Origin: an uncultured Cohaesibacter sp.
GTDB lineage: Bacteria > Pseudomonadota > Alphaproteobacteria > Rhizobiales > Cohaesibacteraceae
Length of the DNA: 64,000 nt
Assembly (NCBI RefSeq): GCF_963677725.1
Contig: NZ_OY782507.1
Span: 1,364,001-1,428,000, forward strand
Reading direction: 5' to 3'
A program made the translations under genes and the position numbers. Shown in pieces: positions 20,395 through 30,920 of this stretch. Position 1 is the first letter of the stretch. Every line of letters starts with the position of its first letter. The notes under the pieces are model-generated. The model ran no database searches and was not told where the DNA came from. It saw nothing but the letters and a program-made list of their open reading frames with translations.

Positions 20395-20613
20395 TTATTT
20401 GAACCGGTAGGTGATACGACCCTTGGTCAAATCATACGGGGTCATTTCGACCTGCACCTTGTCACCAGCGAGCACGCGGATGCGGTTCTTGCGCATGCGG
20501 CCTGCCGTGTGAGCAACGATTTCGTGGTCATTTTCAAGCTTTACACGGAATGTGGCATTGGGCAGCAATTCGATGACAACACCAGGGAATTCCAGTACTT
20601 CTTCTTTCGCCAT
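20395..20613 (-). CDS. infA: Translation initiation factor IF-1
   Basis: A 72-residue S1-fold protein, of full length for IF-1, containing [19 protein letters not shown] and ending [12 protein letters not shown]. It binds the ribosomal A site with IF-2 and IF-3. The first gene downstream is maf, 172 bp away. Confidence 0.97.
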   Translation of the reverse strand: MAKEEVLEFPGVVIELLPNATFRVKLENDHEIVAHTAGRMRKNRIRVLAGDKVQVEMTPYDLTKGRITYRFK

Positions 20614-20970
20614 AAGCGTCCTATATGTCCTTTACGGTTGAGTTTCAGGGTGGTTTCAAATCGGCTTTGAACACCAGTCAGGCTATTTTGCATCTTTGTG
20701 CGCCCGGCTGGAAAGCCCAAGACCGCACCACCCCGTCCTCGTCCGCAGCACCATTTAAGGCGGGTTGCAGGCAAAGGCGACAGGCTGATCGATCAAAGCT
20801 TGTCGATCCAAAAACCCTGTATCGTCTTTGAGATTGTCGGCAATCTAGTCGAAAGCAAGATTAAGTTCAATCCCCGACGCAGATTCTTGCAGTATAGAGG
20901 TGGGAAGAGGGCTTTTGACTGTGCTGAATTGCCCCAATGAGGCGAGCAGACACAAGCAAAAATGCGGACA
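20614..20970. other. Intergenic region upstream of infA
   Basis: About 357 bp without a supportable gene. It probably contains the infA promoter. A short inverted repeat around 20788-20810 (GATCGA ... TCGATC) is too weak to name. Confidence 0.45.
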
Positions 20971-21435
20971 TCAACCGCCCGCTGGCGAGATCCACTCGAA
21001 TCGATCCTTCAACTTGACCATCAAACCGTCGCGCACGGCGCGATAGGCATCCATGATCTGCTCGCGGGATCCAATGGCCAAAGCGGGATCCATGGTGGGC
21101 CAATATTCGGTTTCAACCGCGTGCCCCCTGCTCCATTCAAGAGACTTGTGATGGGCTTCGGGCGCAAGAGAAATGATCAGATCGAAATAGCTGTCCTCCA
21201 TATCATCGAAGGTGACAGGTTCATGTTCTGATATGTCCAGACCGATTTCGTCCATCACGGCAGCGGCGAACGGGTCGGGCTTGCCACAGCGAACCCCGAC
21301 CGAGCGCACATAGAAGGCGCCGGGGAAAAGGTGATTGGCCAGCGCTTCGGCTATGGGCGAGCGAATGGCGTTCATGCCACAGGCAAAGAGGACCGAGGCG
21401 GGACGTTCATCAAAGCCCGCAGTGTAATCGACCAT
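20971..21435 (-). CDS. Low-molecular-weight protein-tyrosine-phosphatase family protein
   Basis: A 154-residue protein of the LMW phosphatase/arsenate reductase fold. The P-loop CGMNAIRS has the catalytic Cys19-X5-Arg25; the second cysteine usual in LMW-PTPs is replaced by Ile. A conserved Asp lies in WPTMDPALA near the end. It could dephosphorylate a protein or reduce arsenate. It follows UPF0262 by 3 bp, so the two are translationally coupled, in the hisD-UPF0262-phosphatase-infA order seen in Rhizobiales. Confidence 0.82.
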   Translation of the reverse strand: MVDYTAGFDERPASVLFACGMNAIRSPIAEALANHLFPGAFYVRSVGVRCGKPDPFAAAVMDEIGLDISEHEPVTFDDMEDSYFDLIISLAPEAHHKSLEWSRGHAVETEYWPTMDPALAIGSREQIMDAYRAVRDGLMVKLKDRFEWISPAGG

Positions 21436-21438
21436 CCG

Positions 21439-22002
21439 TCATCCTCGCCAATGCAGAGCGCAGATCAACGTGAAGAGACGGCGCGCAGTTGGGAAATCGG
21501 TGATGATCTTGCCTTCCAGTCGCGACTGAAGAATTTGCGATCCTTCATTGTGAAGCCCGCGTCGCCCCATATCGATGGCCTCGATGCGGCTGGGCGTGGC
21601 GGTCTTGATGGCTTCATAATAGCTGTCGCAGATCAGGAAATAATCCTTGATGATGCGGCGGAATGGGGTCAGCGACAGGATGTGAGTCGCGATTGTATCG
21701 CCGCTTTCGAGCTTGATGTCGAGCACCAGCTTGCGCTCAATCATCGATAGATCGAGGCAATAGGGGCCACCCTGTTCATGGCCAACAGGCTGAAAGCTGT
21801 TTTCCTCAACCAGATCATAGATCGCAACCGAGCGTTCATGTTCGGTTTCCGCATTGGCTGGCTGGATGGATTTCGGATCGAGATTGACGGCGCAAAGGCG
21901 GAATCTGCACGCATTCTGATCGACTGCCACGCTGTCAGGCTCGTTGGCCTCACTTGCGCTATTGGTCTCCTCGACCGCATCCGTCCCCTTCGTTTCAGCC
22001 AT
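21439..22002 (-). CDS. UPF0262 family protein
   Basis: A 187-residue protein whose core, from about residue 30, has [40 protein letters not shown] and [16 protein letters not shown], the signature of UPF0262. The first 30 residues are a polar extension that may be partly over-called. The function is unknown. Its place between hisD and the phosphatase is conserved in alphaproteobacteria. Confidence 0.85.
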   Translation of the reverse strand: MAETKGTDAVEETNSASEANEPDSVAVDQNACRFRLCAVNLDPKSIQPANAETEHERSVAIYDLVEENSFQPVGHEQGGPYCLDLSMIERKLVLDIKLESGDTIATHILSLTPFRRIIKDYFLICDSYYEAIKTATPSRIEAIDMGRRGLHNEGSQILQSRLEGKIITDFPTARRLFTLICALHWRG

Positions 22003-22107
22003 GCCTCACCATTTTCGATTGTTGCAATCCCCACCCACGCCTTTTGCCCGCTTTAAGGGGGGAAGTCAAATCCCCTCCCCCGAGCGCCAGGCCAACTTCA
22101 AGCACCT

Positions 22108-23403
22108 TCAAGACATATTCAACCGCTTGGCGACCGAGCGGGCATGTGCCTCAAGCCCTTCCTCGCGCGCCAGAGTGATGGCAGCAGGGCCGATTTCACG
22201 CAGGTTCATGGCATTGCATTGGAGCACCGAGGTGCGTTTGACGAAATCAAGCGTCGACAAGCCAGACGAGAAGCGCGCGGAGCGGGCCGTTGGCAGCACA
22301 TGGTTGGAGCCGCCAACATAGTCCCCCACCGCTTCAGGGGTGAAGTGACCCACAAAAATAGCGCCCGCATTATGCACCTTGTCGACCATCGAGGCGGCAT
22401 CATCCATGGCCAGTTCGAGATGTTCCGGGGCAATGCGGTTGGAAAGCGCAAGGCCGGTTTCCAAATCGGGCACGGTAATGACCGCGCCATAATCGGCCCA
22501 GCTGGCACCGGCAATCTCGGCCTTTGGCAGGGTTTCGATCAGACGTTCAACGGCTTTCTCGGTCGCGTCTGCCAGATCTGCATCATTGGTGATGAGGATT
22601 GCCTGTGCCGCCTTGTCATGCTCGGCCTGCGCCATCAGATCGACGGCGAGCCAATCGGGATCATTGTTCTTGTCCGCCAGAATGAGCACTTCTGACGGGC
22701 CGGCAATCATGTCGATACCGACCAGCCCGAAGACCCGGCGCTTGGCTGCCGCCACAAAGGCATTGCCGGGGCCGACAATCTTGTAGACCGGGGCGATGGT
22801 CTTGGTGCCATAGGCCAGGGCAGCAATGGCCTGTGCGCCACCGACACGATAGATTTCATCAACGCCAGCCAGACGGGCGGCGGCCAGCACCAGCGGGTTG
22901 AGCTTATTGTCCGGGGTTGGAACCACCATCACCAAGCGCTTGACACCGGCGACCTTGGCAGGGACCGCATTCATCAGAACCGACGACGGGTAAGCGGCCA
23001 GCCCACCGGGCACATAAAGCCCAACGGCTTCGATTGCGGTCCAGCGCGAGCCGAGTTTGACGCCCAAGGCATCCTCATACATATCGTCCTTTGGCATTTG
23101 ACGGGCATGATGAGACTGGATGCGATCACGGGCCAGCTCCAACGCAGCCATGGTCTGTGCATCGACCTTGGCGACGGCTTGGTCAATTTCGGCCTCGCTG
23201 ATCCGCAGGCCTGCAGGGCGGGCATCAAAGCGGTCAAATTTGGCGGTATAGTCGAACAGGGCCTCATCGCCGCGGCCCTTCACATCCTCGATAATGTCGC
23301 GAACGATGACGTCGACATCTTCTGAAACTTCCCGCTTCATGGTCAGAAGGTCGGCGAAAGCGGCGTCAAAAGCAGCGTCGGAAGCATCAAGGCGAATGGC
23401 CAT
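22108..23403 (-). CDS. hisD: Histidinol dehydrogenase
   Basis: A 431-residue enzyme from ATG 23403 (MAIRLDASDAAF); the frame extends 26 codons upstream. It oxidises L-histidinol to L-histidine in two NAD-dependent steps. Conserved regions include YVPGGLAAYPSSVLM, GPSEVLILAD, the zinc-site segment LMAQAEHDKAAQ, APEHLEL and VGDYVGGSNHVLPT. It heads the block hisD-UPF0262-phosphatase. Confidence 0.96.
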   Translation of the reverse strand: MAIRLDASDAAFDAAFADLLTMKREVSEDVDVIVRDIIEDVKGRGDEALFDYTAKFDRFDARPAGLRISEAEIDQAVAKVDAQTMAALELARDRIQSHHARQMPKDDMYEDALGVKLGSRWTAIEAVGLYVPGGLAAYPSSVLMNAVPAKVAGVKRLVMVVPTPDNKLNPLVLAAARLAGVDEIYRVGGAQAIAALAYGTKTIAPVYKIVGPGNAFVAAAKRRVFGLVGIDMIAGPSEVLILADKNNDPDWLAVDLMAQAEHDKAAQAILITNDADLADATEKAVERLIETLPKAEIAGASWADYGAVITVPDLETGLALSNRIAPEHLELAMDDAASMVDKVHNAGAIFVGHFTPEAVGDYVGGSNHVLPTARSARFSSGLSTLDFVKRTSVLQCNAMNLREIGPAAITLAREEGLEAHARSVAKRLNMS

Positions 23404-23637
23404 GTCGGGGGGTGTCCTTACAATGATCGCATCGTTGGTGTTTTCGGCAGTCTTTATGGGAGTTTCCAGCCACGCACGCAAGAGGGATAGCCCCTAATTT
23501 GGAAGGCTGGGCCACTTTTCCATGCCTGTTCGCACAGCGCTTTACAATCTGCCACGGCAAGACTGGTGTCCGGACGGCTTTTCTGTCACAGTTAGATGAT
23601 TGATCATACGAGTGCATTCTGTTTGGAGCCCACCAAA

Positions 23638-24564
23638 ATGCTGTTTCGTCAAACCCATTTGCTTCGGCTTTTGAGTCTCGCTTTCCTTGCGCTTGCGTTG
23701 CCAACAGCGGGGTATTCCGCTCCACCCGAGGCTAACAGAGTGCGCGTCGATGCGGTGCCGGGCCTGAGGGCCTACATGGAGAAAAACTTCATGTTCGATC
23801 CGAGCTATCATGTCTGGGCGGTGGATCTTGATTTGCCGGGAGATCAGATTGATGAGGTGATCATCCATATTGAGGATCCGGGCTATTGTGGCTCTGGTGG
23901 GTGCCATTGGGTCATCTTGCGACGAGAGCCAGATGACAGCCTCAAAGAGATCGATGCTGTTTTGGCAGGCGATGTAACGCTCAAACGGGACCCGCATTCA
24001 AGTGTCATGCAAGTCATCGCGTCGACGCGGCACGGGGATTCAAACCTTGAGATCGCCAATAAGACCTCTGGTCAGGTGCGGCTGGCGCGTCAGAAAGGCC
24101 CGGCAAAACGCTCCACCAGACAGTTTTCAGGTCCCTGTAGAAACGGATTTCGATGGACAGGAGGCGCTGCGGATAAGGGCGGCATTGCTCGCTATGAAAC
24201 CTGCAAGCGGGACGAGGTGCTGGTGCAATTTTCATGTCAGTCTGATACCGGATCAATCGCAATGACCTCTGCCATTTCACCCGGGAGCTATAAAGTCGGC
24301 GACACAATGCCGGCGCTTTTCTCTGTTATCCGTAAAAAACAGACAACTTTCTTTCCCAATCCGGGCATGCTCAAGAGTAGCGGAACGAAAGGGCCTTTAT
24401 TGTCGGTGCTATTTGATCGTTATGACGGACTGCTGGATGCTTTGAAACAAGGGGATCGAGCCATGTTCAATGCATCGGGGTCCAGACTGGATCTGCATCT
24501 CAAGGGCTCCTCAAAAGCCCTCGCTGCAATGCTGTCTGCCTGCCCGGACGGTCGGCGCTATTGA
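23638..24564 (+). CDS. Exported protein of unknown function
   Basis: About 308 residues from ATG 23638 (MLFRQTHLLRLLSL), which begins a clear Sec signal peptide with a likely cut after AGYSA; the frame extends 14 codons upstream. The mature part has cysteines in CGSGGCHWVIL, SGPCRNG and ETCKRDEVLVQFSC, suggesting disulfides. The first half (DLPGDQIDEVIIHIEDPGYC followed by CHWVILR) resembles periplasmic proteins that read out as beta-rich hypotheticals. I do not recognise a family. It is divergent from hisD. Confidence 0.6.
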   Translation: MLFRQTHLLRLLSLAFLALALPTAGYSAPPEANRVRVDAVPGLRAYMEKNFMFDPSYHVWAVDLDLPGDQIDEVIIHIEDPGYCGSGGCHWVILRREPDDSLKEIDAVLAGDVTLKRDPHSSVMQVIASTRHGDSNLEIANKTSGQVRLARQKGPAKRSTRQFSGPCRNGFRWTGGAADKGGIARYETCKRDEVLVQFSCQSDTGSIAMTSAISPGSYKVGDTMPALFSVIRKKQTTFFPNPGMLKSSGTKGPLLSVLFDRYDGLLDALKQGDRAMFNASGSRLDLHLKGSSKALAAMLSACPDGRRY

Positions 24565-24699
24565 AATTTACGTAAAAAATGCCCTTGCCATGGGCCTCAT
24601 ATGTTAAAATACTTATAAATAGACTGACCCTGAACGGGCAGAGCTGCGTATAGTGAATAACAACAAAACAAATATTACCTTCAGATATTATGAGGAACG

Positions 24700-25251
24700 A
24701 TGATGAAAAAAACTTTCTTTGCGGCCTTTCTTGCGACCGGGGTCGCATTGGCAACAGCCAGCACCGCATTTGCCGTAGGATCGGATACGAGCGAGCCACC
24801 AGAACCAACAGAGACGACGAAAAAATGTGAAAAGGGGGAAGTGTTCAACCCCGACACAAAGAAATGCACCAAACCCACATCAAAGATTTTCAGTGATGAT
24901 CAGCTCTATGACGCAGTGCGCGAGCTTGCCTATGCCGGCCATTATGACTGGGCAATGGACGTGATTGCGGCCGCGGCCAATCCGAACGATCCGCGTATGC
25001 TGAATTACAAGGGCTTCATTCATCGCAAGCTTGGACATTTCAATCTGGCGATGGACTATTACAAGGCTGCGATCAAACTCGATCCAGACTATATTCTGGC
25101 TCGGTCCTATATGGGACAGGGGCTTGTTGCGGAAGGCAAGATGAGCGCGGCACGCGCGCAGTTGTTCGAGATTGAACAACGCGGTGGCGGTGACAGCTGG
25201 GCCTATGCAGCGCTGGAGCAAAGCATCCGCGAGAAAGCCAAGGTCTATTGA
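24700..25251 (+). CDS. Exported TPR-repeat protein
   Basis: A 183-residue protein with a Sec signal peptide (cut near TAFA-V). A short cysteine-containing linker (KKCEKGEVFNPDTKKC) is followed by two to three tetratricopeptide repeats, recognised by YKGFIHRKLGHFNLAMDYY, KLDPDYILARSYMGQGLV and AEGKMSAARAQLFEIEQ. TPRs mediate protein contacts in the periplasm. Tandem ATGs at 24700 and 24703 follow GAGGA. A terminator follows. Confidence 0.8.
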   Translation: MMKKTFFAAFLATGVALATASTAFAVGSDTSEPPEPTETTKKCEKGEVFNPDTKKCTKPTSKIFSDDQLYDAVRELAYAGHYDWAMDVIAAAANPNDPRMLNYKGFIHRKLGHFNLAMDYYKAAIKLDPDYILARSYMGQGLVAEGKMSAARAQLFEIEQRGGGDSWAYAALEQSIREKAKVY

Positions 25252-25286
25252 CCGTCTGAGCTCATTTCAAAAAGAACCAAAGAAAG

Positions 25287-25315
25287 GCGGGGCGTGATGC
25301 ATGCCCCGCTTTTTG
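25287..25315. terminator. Bidirectional terminator between convergent genes
   Basis: GCGGGGC (25287-25293) pairs with GCCCCGC (25303-25309), extendable by two pairs, flanked by AAAG on the left and five T residues on the right. It serves the TPR gene and the convergent DUF2948 gene. Confidence 0.85.
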
Positions 25316-25365
25316 TTTGAGCTGATCTATGGGCTGAAAATTTGCGAACAAGCCTTGGGGTCTTG

Positions 25366-25857
25366 TTAGACCTCGCTGGCCAGTTGCTTCTCGAAGCTTT
25401 CGGCTGCTTTATGCTCGGGCAGGTTTTCGGTTTCCCAGGCAGCACCCGTATCGGCCAATTGGGCTTCGATACACTCGACATTCACGCGCAATTCTGCGTC
25501 GCCCGCAAAGATCAGAGAGACGATGCCATCAGGCCCCTCCCCTCTCGGCTCAAAACTGGCAGAGAGCAGGTTCAGTACTGCGTCCTGCGCGCCGGCGCGG
25601 ATATTGCGCCCCTGAACGGACAAGACACGGTCAAAATGCAACACGGCTTCGTGACGCTCATAAATCGGCTTGGGGCCGAAGATGCGGCGTTTCTGCGTCA
25701 CCGCCTTTTCCCAGGCAAAGCGGTTCATGCGGATCACCAGACGATTTTCAGCCTTCTGCCAGTGAATATCACCGACGCGCACGACTGCATCCTGAATTTG
25801 GCTTGAGACCACCTGCAGGTCTTCTGCGTCCAGTGCGGCAAGCTTGAGCATCGACAT
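25366..25857 (-). CDS. DUF2948 family protein
   Basis: A 163-residue soluble protein: LKLAALDAEDLQVVSSQIQD, then WQKAENRLVIRMNRFAWE and a C-terminal acidic region. The start and the VGDIHW segment are typical of DUF2948, an alphaproteobacterial family with no assigned function that sits next to murA in many Rhizobiales. It lies 145 bp downstream of murA. Confidence 0.85.
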   Translation of the reverse strand: MSMLKLAALDAEDLQVVSSQIQDAVVRVGDIHWQKAENRLVIRMNRFAWEKAVTQKRRIFGPKPIYERHEAVLHFDRVLSVQGRNIRAGAQDAVLNLLSASFEPRGEGPDGIVSLIFAGDAELRVNVECIEAQLADTGAAWETENLPEHKAAESFEKQLASEV

Positions 25858-26001
25858 GGGTCACTCCTTAAAGGCGCGGGTCTTGTTCATCACTTTCCAC
25901 AGATAGGATTATCAGGTCCGGAAAACAAGAGGTTGCCCGCAGCACAAATCGCTTCTGGACGATCCCGTCCAGCTGAGCTGTCGGACCGCCTCTTTTGGTC
26001 A

Positions 26002-27291
26002 TCAGGCAGAAATGCGTTCCACCGTTGCGCCACAGGCGGCCAGCTTGTCTTCAAGGCGCTCAAATCCGCGGTCGAGGTGATAGACGCGGTTGACCTTGGT
26101 TTCACCATCAGCCACCAGACCGGCAATGACCAGCGAGACAGATGCCCTGAGGTCGGTTGCCATCACCTGTGCCCCGGTCAGCTTGTCAACGCCCGTGACA
26201 TGCGCCTCCTGGCCATCAAGAGAGATTTTGGCTCCCAGACGTGCCAGTTCCTGCACATGCATGAAACGGTTCTCAAAGATGGTTTCGGTGATGGTCGAGG
26301 TGCCCTCGGCCATGGTCATCAACGCCATGAACTGAGCCTGCAGGTCGGTCGGGAAGCCGGGAAACGGATCTGTTTTGGCGCTGACGGCCTTCAGGGGCGT
26401 GCCATTGCGCGATACACGAATGCCCTCGCTTGTGGTTTCGACAGTTGTGCCGGTTTCCGCCAGAATGTCCAGAGCGGCTTGCAGCAGGTCGGCGCGGGCG
26501 CCTTTGAGCAAGACATCGCCGCCGGTCATGGCCACGGCCATGGCATAGGTGCCGGTCTCGATCCGGTCTGGCAGAACCGAATGACGCGCCCCATGGAGCT
26601 TTTCCACCCCGTCAATGGTGATGGTGTCCGTCCCTGCGCCGGAAATTTTCGCCCCCATGGCGATCAGGCAATTGGCCAGATCCACCACCTCAGGCTCACG
26701 AGCGGCATTTTTGAGCACCATCGTGCCTTTGGCAAGGCTTGCGGCCATCATCAATACATGGGTTGCGCCAACGGAAATGCGCGGGAAGGTGAATTCTCCA
26801 CCCTTCAGGCCATCGGGTGCCTTGGCGACCACATAGCCCTTATCAATGTCGATATCCGCCCCCATGGCAGCCAGGCCGTCAATGAAGAAGTCGACCGGCC
26901 GGGTGCCGATCGCACAGCCACCGGGCAGCGAGACCTCGCACTGGCCCATACGGGCGAGCAAGGGGCCGATGACCCAGAAACTGGCGCGCATTTTAGAGAC
27001 CAGATCGTAAGGTGCGCGGGTATCGATGATTTCCTTGGCCTGCAAACGGACCACCTGACCGGCCATGGTGTCTTGCCCCGGACGCTTGCCTTCGATCATG
27101 TAGCTGACGCCATGGTTGGAAAGAATCTGCTGGAGCTGCTGCACATCGCGCAGGCGGGGCAAATTCTCCAGAATCAATTCCTCATCCGTCAGCAGGGATG
27201 CGATCATCAATGGCAGAGCCGCATTCTTCGCTCCGGAAATCGGGATCACACCATTCAGCTGGGCACCACCTACAATACGAATTGCGTCCAT
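26002..27291 (-). CDS. murA: UDP-N-acetylglucosamine 1-carboxyvinyltransferase
   Basis: A 429-residue enzyme that transfers enolpyruvate from PEP to UDP-GlcNAc, the first committed step of peptidoglycan synthesis. Lys22-Asn23 in SGAKNAALP and the active-site Cys126 in [12 protein letters not shown] are present, so the usual fosfomycin target cysteine is kept. Length and the two-domain pattern are normal. Confidence 0.97.
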   Translation of the reverse strand: MDAIRIVGGAQLNGVIPISGAKNAALPLMIASLLTDEELILENLPRLRDVQQLQQILSNHGVSYMIEGKRPGQDTMAGQVVRLQAKEIIDTRAPYDLVSKMRASFWVIGPLLARMGQCEVSLPGGCAIGTRPVDFFIDGLAAMGADIDIDKGYVVAKAPDGLKGGEFTFPRISVGATHVLMMAASLAKGTMVLKNAAREPEVVDLANCLIAMGAKISGAGTDTITIDGVEKLHGARHSVLPDRIETGTYAMAVAMTGGDVLLKGARADLLQAALDILAETGTTVETTSEGIRVSRNGTPLKAVSAKTDPFPGFPTDLQAQFMALMTMAEGTSTITETIFENRFMHVQELARLGAKISLDGQEAHVTGVDKLTGAQVMATDLRASVSLVIAGLVADGETKVNRVYHLDRGFERLEDKLAACGATVERISA

Positions 27292-27413
27292 GTCTCACTC
27301 TTTCTCTCGCCAGCCTTTGCTGACATTTCTGTTTCTCTGTCCGGACGGCATGCGCGCAGGATCGGTTGCCTTGTCTCCCGGCTCGGCCCCGTAAGGCTGA
27401 GCTTGATTAAGGC

Positions 27414-27755
27414 TCACGGCTTGTTGGCGTGCGCTGCCAGATCTTCCTGTCCGGATACGGTTTTCTGTTCGTCAGCCTGAGCATCGATTTGCGCATCAAG
27501 CATGTCGGTTCTCTGATCGCAGGTCTCACTCTCTTGAACGTTATCTTGGAGCTTTTCTGGGAGCTTTTCTGGGACCTTGTCTTGATCTTGGATTTCAACC
27601 TGAGCTTTGCGCGCTCGGACCTGTGCCTTTCGGCGGCGCAGATTGTCTCGCAATGCCTTGGACAAACGCGCCTGCCGATCATCGGACGCCTTCTCGCTAC
27701 CCCCTTGAGGCGCGGCGGATTCGGTCTTGTTCTTGGACTGGTCGGCGTTGGTCAT
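27414..27755 (-). CDS. Small conserved charged protein upstream of murA
   Basis: About 113 residues from ATG 27755 (MTNADQSKNK); the frame extends 13 codons upstream. The stretch RQARLSKALRDNLRRRKAQV is a basic motif found in small alphaproteobacterial proteins next to murA. The remainder is low-complexity and rich in Gln, Asp and Glu. The function is unknown. Confidence 0.55.
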   Translation of the reverse strand: MTNADQSKNKTESAAPQGGSEKASDDRQARLSKALRDNLRRRKAQVRARKAQVEIQDQDKVPEKLPEKLQDNVQESETCDQRTDMLDAQIDAQADEQKTVSGQEDLAAHANKP

Positions 27756-28150
27756 CGGTTTCAAATCAATTTCGACTAATTTCTCTTCGTCCACCGCCGC
27801 TTTATTGCGTGGTTTGGACGATTCAATCTCTTGGCACTCTGCTCTATACCAAATGCAGACGACAAGAAAGACCAGAATAAGGTGATTTCTGGGCTATCTA
27901 AGGCATTTTTGGGAATTTGGTTAGTGCCGCCAAGATTACTTCACGAGCAGGATACCCTCTTTGCTCGCATTTGCTTGCGCTGCTGTTGATCGCGCTTCAT
28001 CAACAGGCAAACCCATTTGACGGCATAATTTTCACAGGTCAGATGAAATTCACCGCTTTTTTCAAAATGGTGCTTGCATAATCAAATCCGGTATGCAAAA
28101 AACCGGCCGCACCGGGAGACGTTTTCCGGTAACAAAAAACGTCTTGGAAT
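27756..28150. other. Region upstream of tRNA-Thr
   Basis: About 395 bp without a gene. It should hold the tRNA-Thr promoter and that of the divergent murA block. No clear element stands out. Confidence 0.45.
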
Positions 28151-28226
<76 letters not shown>

Positions 28227-28309
28227 CCCTTTCCCAACAAATTCAATATCCTTTTGGTATCTCAAGGCTTTTTCTTCCTGTTGTTCCATCAAACTGTTAC
28301 AGTGGAACC

Positions 28310-30049
28310 ATGGATAAGATGTCTGGTCACCCCCGCCTATACCGCCGCAATGCCACTTATTATCACCGCGCAGCAATCCCGGTGGATATCAAAGGCACCT
28401 ACCCCAAAACTGAAGAAACGTTCTCGTTAAAGACAAAGGATTACCGTGAGGCACTCCGCTTGGTCCGCATAAAGGCCGTGGAAGTTGATCGGAAGTTCGA
28501 AGACCATCGGCAAGAAATAGCTAAACTTGCAGAACCGGCTCTTGAGGAACTGAGCGAAGAGCAACTAACGCTTATCCATGATGTCTACTACGCTCATCTC
28601 CTTCAAGAAGACGAAGAGACACGGCTTGAAGGCTTCGAAGACAATGACGAAGCAGAATCGCTGTTGCCAGTTCCGACCTTCGAAGAGTATTCCAACGAGA
28701 TTGGCGAAGATCTGGAAAGCAGCAAAGCCCTCTTGGCACGAGGCAAAAGCAGTAATTTCCTTGATGATGAAGCCGAAGAGGTTCTTAGTTGGAGCAATGT
28801 CAACCTTAGCCTCGAACACAACTCCCCCTCATGGCGGCTGGTGAAGAGAGAGTTGGTCAAAGCCCAAATCCGAGCATCTCAAGCAAAACGAGAGCGAAAT
28901 GCTGGAGAAATCATAGAGACACCGAAGGCCCCCGCAGTCGGCAAAAAGAACATGAAGGCGTCTTCATCTCCACTGCTGTCTGTTGCATCAAGAGACTGGA
29001 TAGAAGAAAAGTCGAGAACGAGCTGGGTATCGAAAACCAAGCGAGAACACGAAGTTTGGATGCGGCATTTTATAGATATCGCCGGTGACAAACCCATCAA
29101 TGAATATGCAAAGTCCGACGCCAGAGCGTTCAAAGCAGTGCTGATGAGCATTCCTCCCAATTGGTCAACAAAGCGGAAATTAAAGGGCATCAGGACGCTC
29201 TCAGACGCCGCTGAGAAGGCGAGTAGGCTCGGTCTTTCCGCAATGTCTGACAAGAATGTCAACAAGCTCCTTGGCTTTGTTGGCTCGTTCTGGTCATGGG
29301 CTGAAGGTCAGTTTGATGACGTACCAGAGAACCTGTTCAAAGGCATCCAGCTGAAAATCAATCAACGAGCAAGAGAAGAAAGGGAACCATTCACTTCGGA
29401 CGAACTGAGAGCAATCTTCCATGCGCCTATCTATACCGGCTGTAGATCGCAACGTTACTGGGGACAACCCGGTAACGTGGTCCTAAGAGACACAGGACTG
29501 TTCTGGCTCCCCCTTATCAGCTTGTTCACGGGCGCACGGATGGGGGAGATTATCCAGCTTCAAACCAGCGATGTTAAGAGCACAGGCGACATTACCTACT
29601 TCAATTTGACCGCTAACGCTGACGACCAGCACTTAAAGACCAAGGCATCTTGGCGATCAATCCCGGTTCATCCCCAATTGATCCAAATGGGTTTCATGGA
29701 TCTGGTGTCGACCAGACGGACTGAAAAGTCGCAACGGCTGTTCCCTGATCTCAAGAAAGGCAATGACGGATATTGGTCCTCAGGCTTCTCCAGCCCCTTT
29801 AGGCGCTTCCTGATCAGCGTTGGTGTTAAACGAGAAAAGAACGCATTTCATAGTTTTCGCCACAATTTCGAAGACGCTTGTAGGGACAGCAAGGTCCCCA
29901 GCGACATCATGGATGCTCTTCAGGGCCACATAGAATCTGGCATGAAAGCTCGATATGGCAGTGGCCACCGATTGGACAGACTCGATGAGGCAATGAAGAA
30001 GGTGGAATATCGGGGGCTGGATCTTAGCCACCTGATGGTCACCAATTAG
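28310..30049 (+). CDS. Tyrosine site-specific integrase of the island
   Basis: A 579-residue integrase. The N-terminal part (HPRLYRRNATYYHRAAIP) is the DUF6538-like arm-binding region of large proteobacterial integrases. The catalytic set is complete: Arg410 in TGARMGEI, HxxR at 514-517 in HSFRHNFEDAC, His540 in LQGHIESG and the nucleophile Tyr549 in ARYGSGH. The start is ATG 28310 or 28319. An inverted repeat (28283-28288 with 28303-28308, GTTCCA/TGGAAC) lies just ahead of the ATG and may control it. Confidence 0.92.
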   Translation: MDKMSGHPRLYRRNATYYHRAAIPVDIKGTYPKTEETFSLKTKDYREALRLVRIKAVEVDRKFEDHRQEIAKLAEPALEELSEEQLTLIHDVYYAHLLQEDEETRLEGFEDNDEAESLLPVPTFEEYSNEIGEDLESSKALLARGKSSNFLDDEAEEVLSWSNVNLSLEHNSPSWRLVKRELVKAQIRASQAKRERNAGEIIETPKAPAVGKKNMKASSSPLLSVASRDWIEEKSRTSWVSKTKREHEVWMRHFIDIAGDKPINEYAKSDARAFKAVLMSIPPNWSTKRKLKGIRTLSDAAEKASRLGLSAMSDKNVNKLLGFVGSFWSWAEGQFDDVPENLFKGIQLKINQRAREEREPFTSDELRAIFHAPIYTGCRSQRYWGQPGNVVLRDTGLFWLPLISLFTGARMGEIIQLQTSDVKSTGDITYFNLTANADDQHLKTKASWRSIPVHPQLIQMGFMDLVSTRRTEKSQRLFPDLKKGNDGYWSSGFSSPFRRFLISVGVKREKNAFHSFRHNFEDACRDSKVPSDIMDALQGHIESGMKARYGSGHRLDRLDEAMKKVEYRGLDLSHLMVTN

Positions 30050-30438
30050 ACGCCCAAGAAGCAGTTCAATTGCCAGCGGCTGAAGCGGACAAATAAGCCG
30101 ACAGCCCAGACCAAATTTTAAAGGTGCTCATACAGTACATCTTTCGCGCATTCCGTTGCCGCGAAGATGACCCAAGACCTCCAGCGTCGCACCCTCGCAA
30201 CCTATTGATTGAGGTGCGGTGTTGCGGCGCTCGTGGCTGGTCGTTGCGCGTTTTATTCCCGCTGAATTCAGAACCTTACCATACAGCACATCAATCGTTT
30301 TTTGAGCGATCGTTGCGGCATTCCGAGAGGCGCCACCCTCTCCGAAAATCTCCTCCGAACAGGCACCACTCCTCCTCGAGCAAGGCATCTTCCCGATGCC
30401 AGGATTTACTATGCCCAAATTCCAAGAAAGGACAGACT
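30050..30438. other. Island non-coding region after the integrase
   Basis: About 390 bp with no supportable gene. The motif CATACAG[TC]ACATC occurs twice (near 30129 and 30286). This could be part of the integrase arm sites, but the evidence is thin. Confidence 0.4.
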
Positions 30439-30768
30439 ATGACCAACATTATTGAGTTCCCTAACCTGCACGAAAACAACGCAGCTATGAATGATGGACT
30501 GCGAGACCAAGAGATAACGGCGTTCGTAATCCCATTTCCAGTCTGCGCCCTCGATGAAGAAGCCGAGGGAGATGACACCACATCCTTTGTTGAATTCCTT
30601 GACGCCCACCCTGAAGTTATGAGCTGGATCACGGAATTCTTTCTTCCACGTTTCCATCGTGAGCAAACTGTTTATCTGGACGATTTTGGCATGAAGGTTG
30701 TCAACGAGTTGATTTGGGGATTCAGAAGCGTCGCTTTGAACAACTCGAACAAGTCAATGACCGAATAG
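30439..30768 (+). CDS. Small acidic island protein of unknown function
   Basis: A 109-residue protein beginning MTNIIEFPNLHENN, with AAAGGA 5-10 bp ahead of the ATG. It is acidic in the middle (DEEAEGDDTT) and has a helical C-terminal half (WITEFFLPRFHREQTVYLDDF). No family is recognised. It may be a regulator or partner of the ParB-like protein 150 bp downstream. Confidence 0.6.
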   Translation: MTNIIEFPNLHENNAAMNDGLRDQEITAFVIPFPVCALDEEAEGDDTTSFVEFLDAHPEVMSWITEFFLPRFHREQTVYLDDFGMKVVNELIWGFRSVALNNSNKSMTE

Positions 30769-30892
30769 TCCTGACCAACTTCGCCACTCAGGCAGTTTCC
30801 GAGCCATCGCGCGTATAACTCGGCCCCCCCTCCCCCAACGCAAATACTCACGACACCCGGAAGCTGGCGGATATTTCCGCGCGGCTCATATC

Positions 30893-30907
30893 GTCACGTA
30901 TGGTGAC
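30893..30907. promoter_or_regulatory. Inverted repeat ahead of the ParB-like gene
   Basis: GTCAC-N5-GTGAC, just upstream of the preferred start at 30921. It could be an operator for the encoded DNA-binding protein; arms of 5 bp may also be chance. Confidence 0.3.
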
Positions 30908-30920
30908 AAGGACGGACAAA

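Noticed and set aside
25933-27480. 515-codon plus-strand frame opposite murA
   Set aside because: It is antisense to a certain gene and has no protein-like composition.
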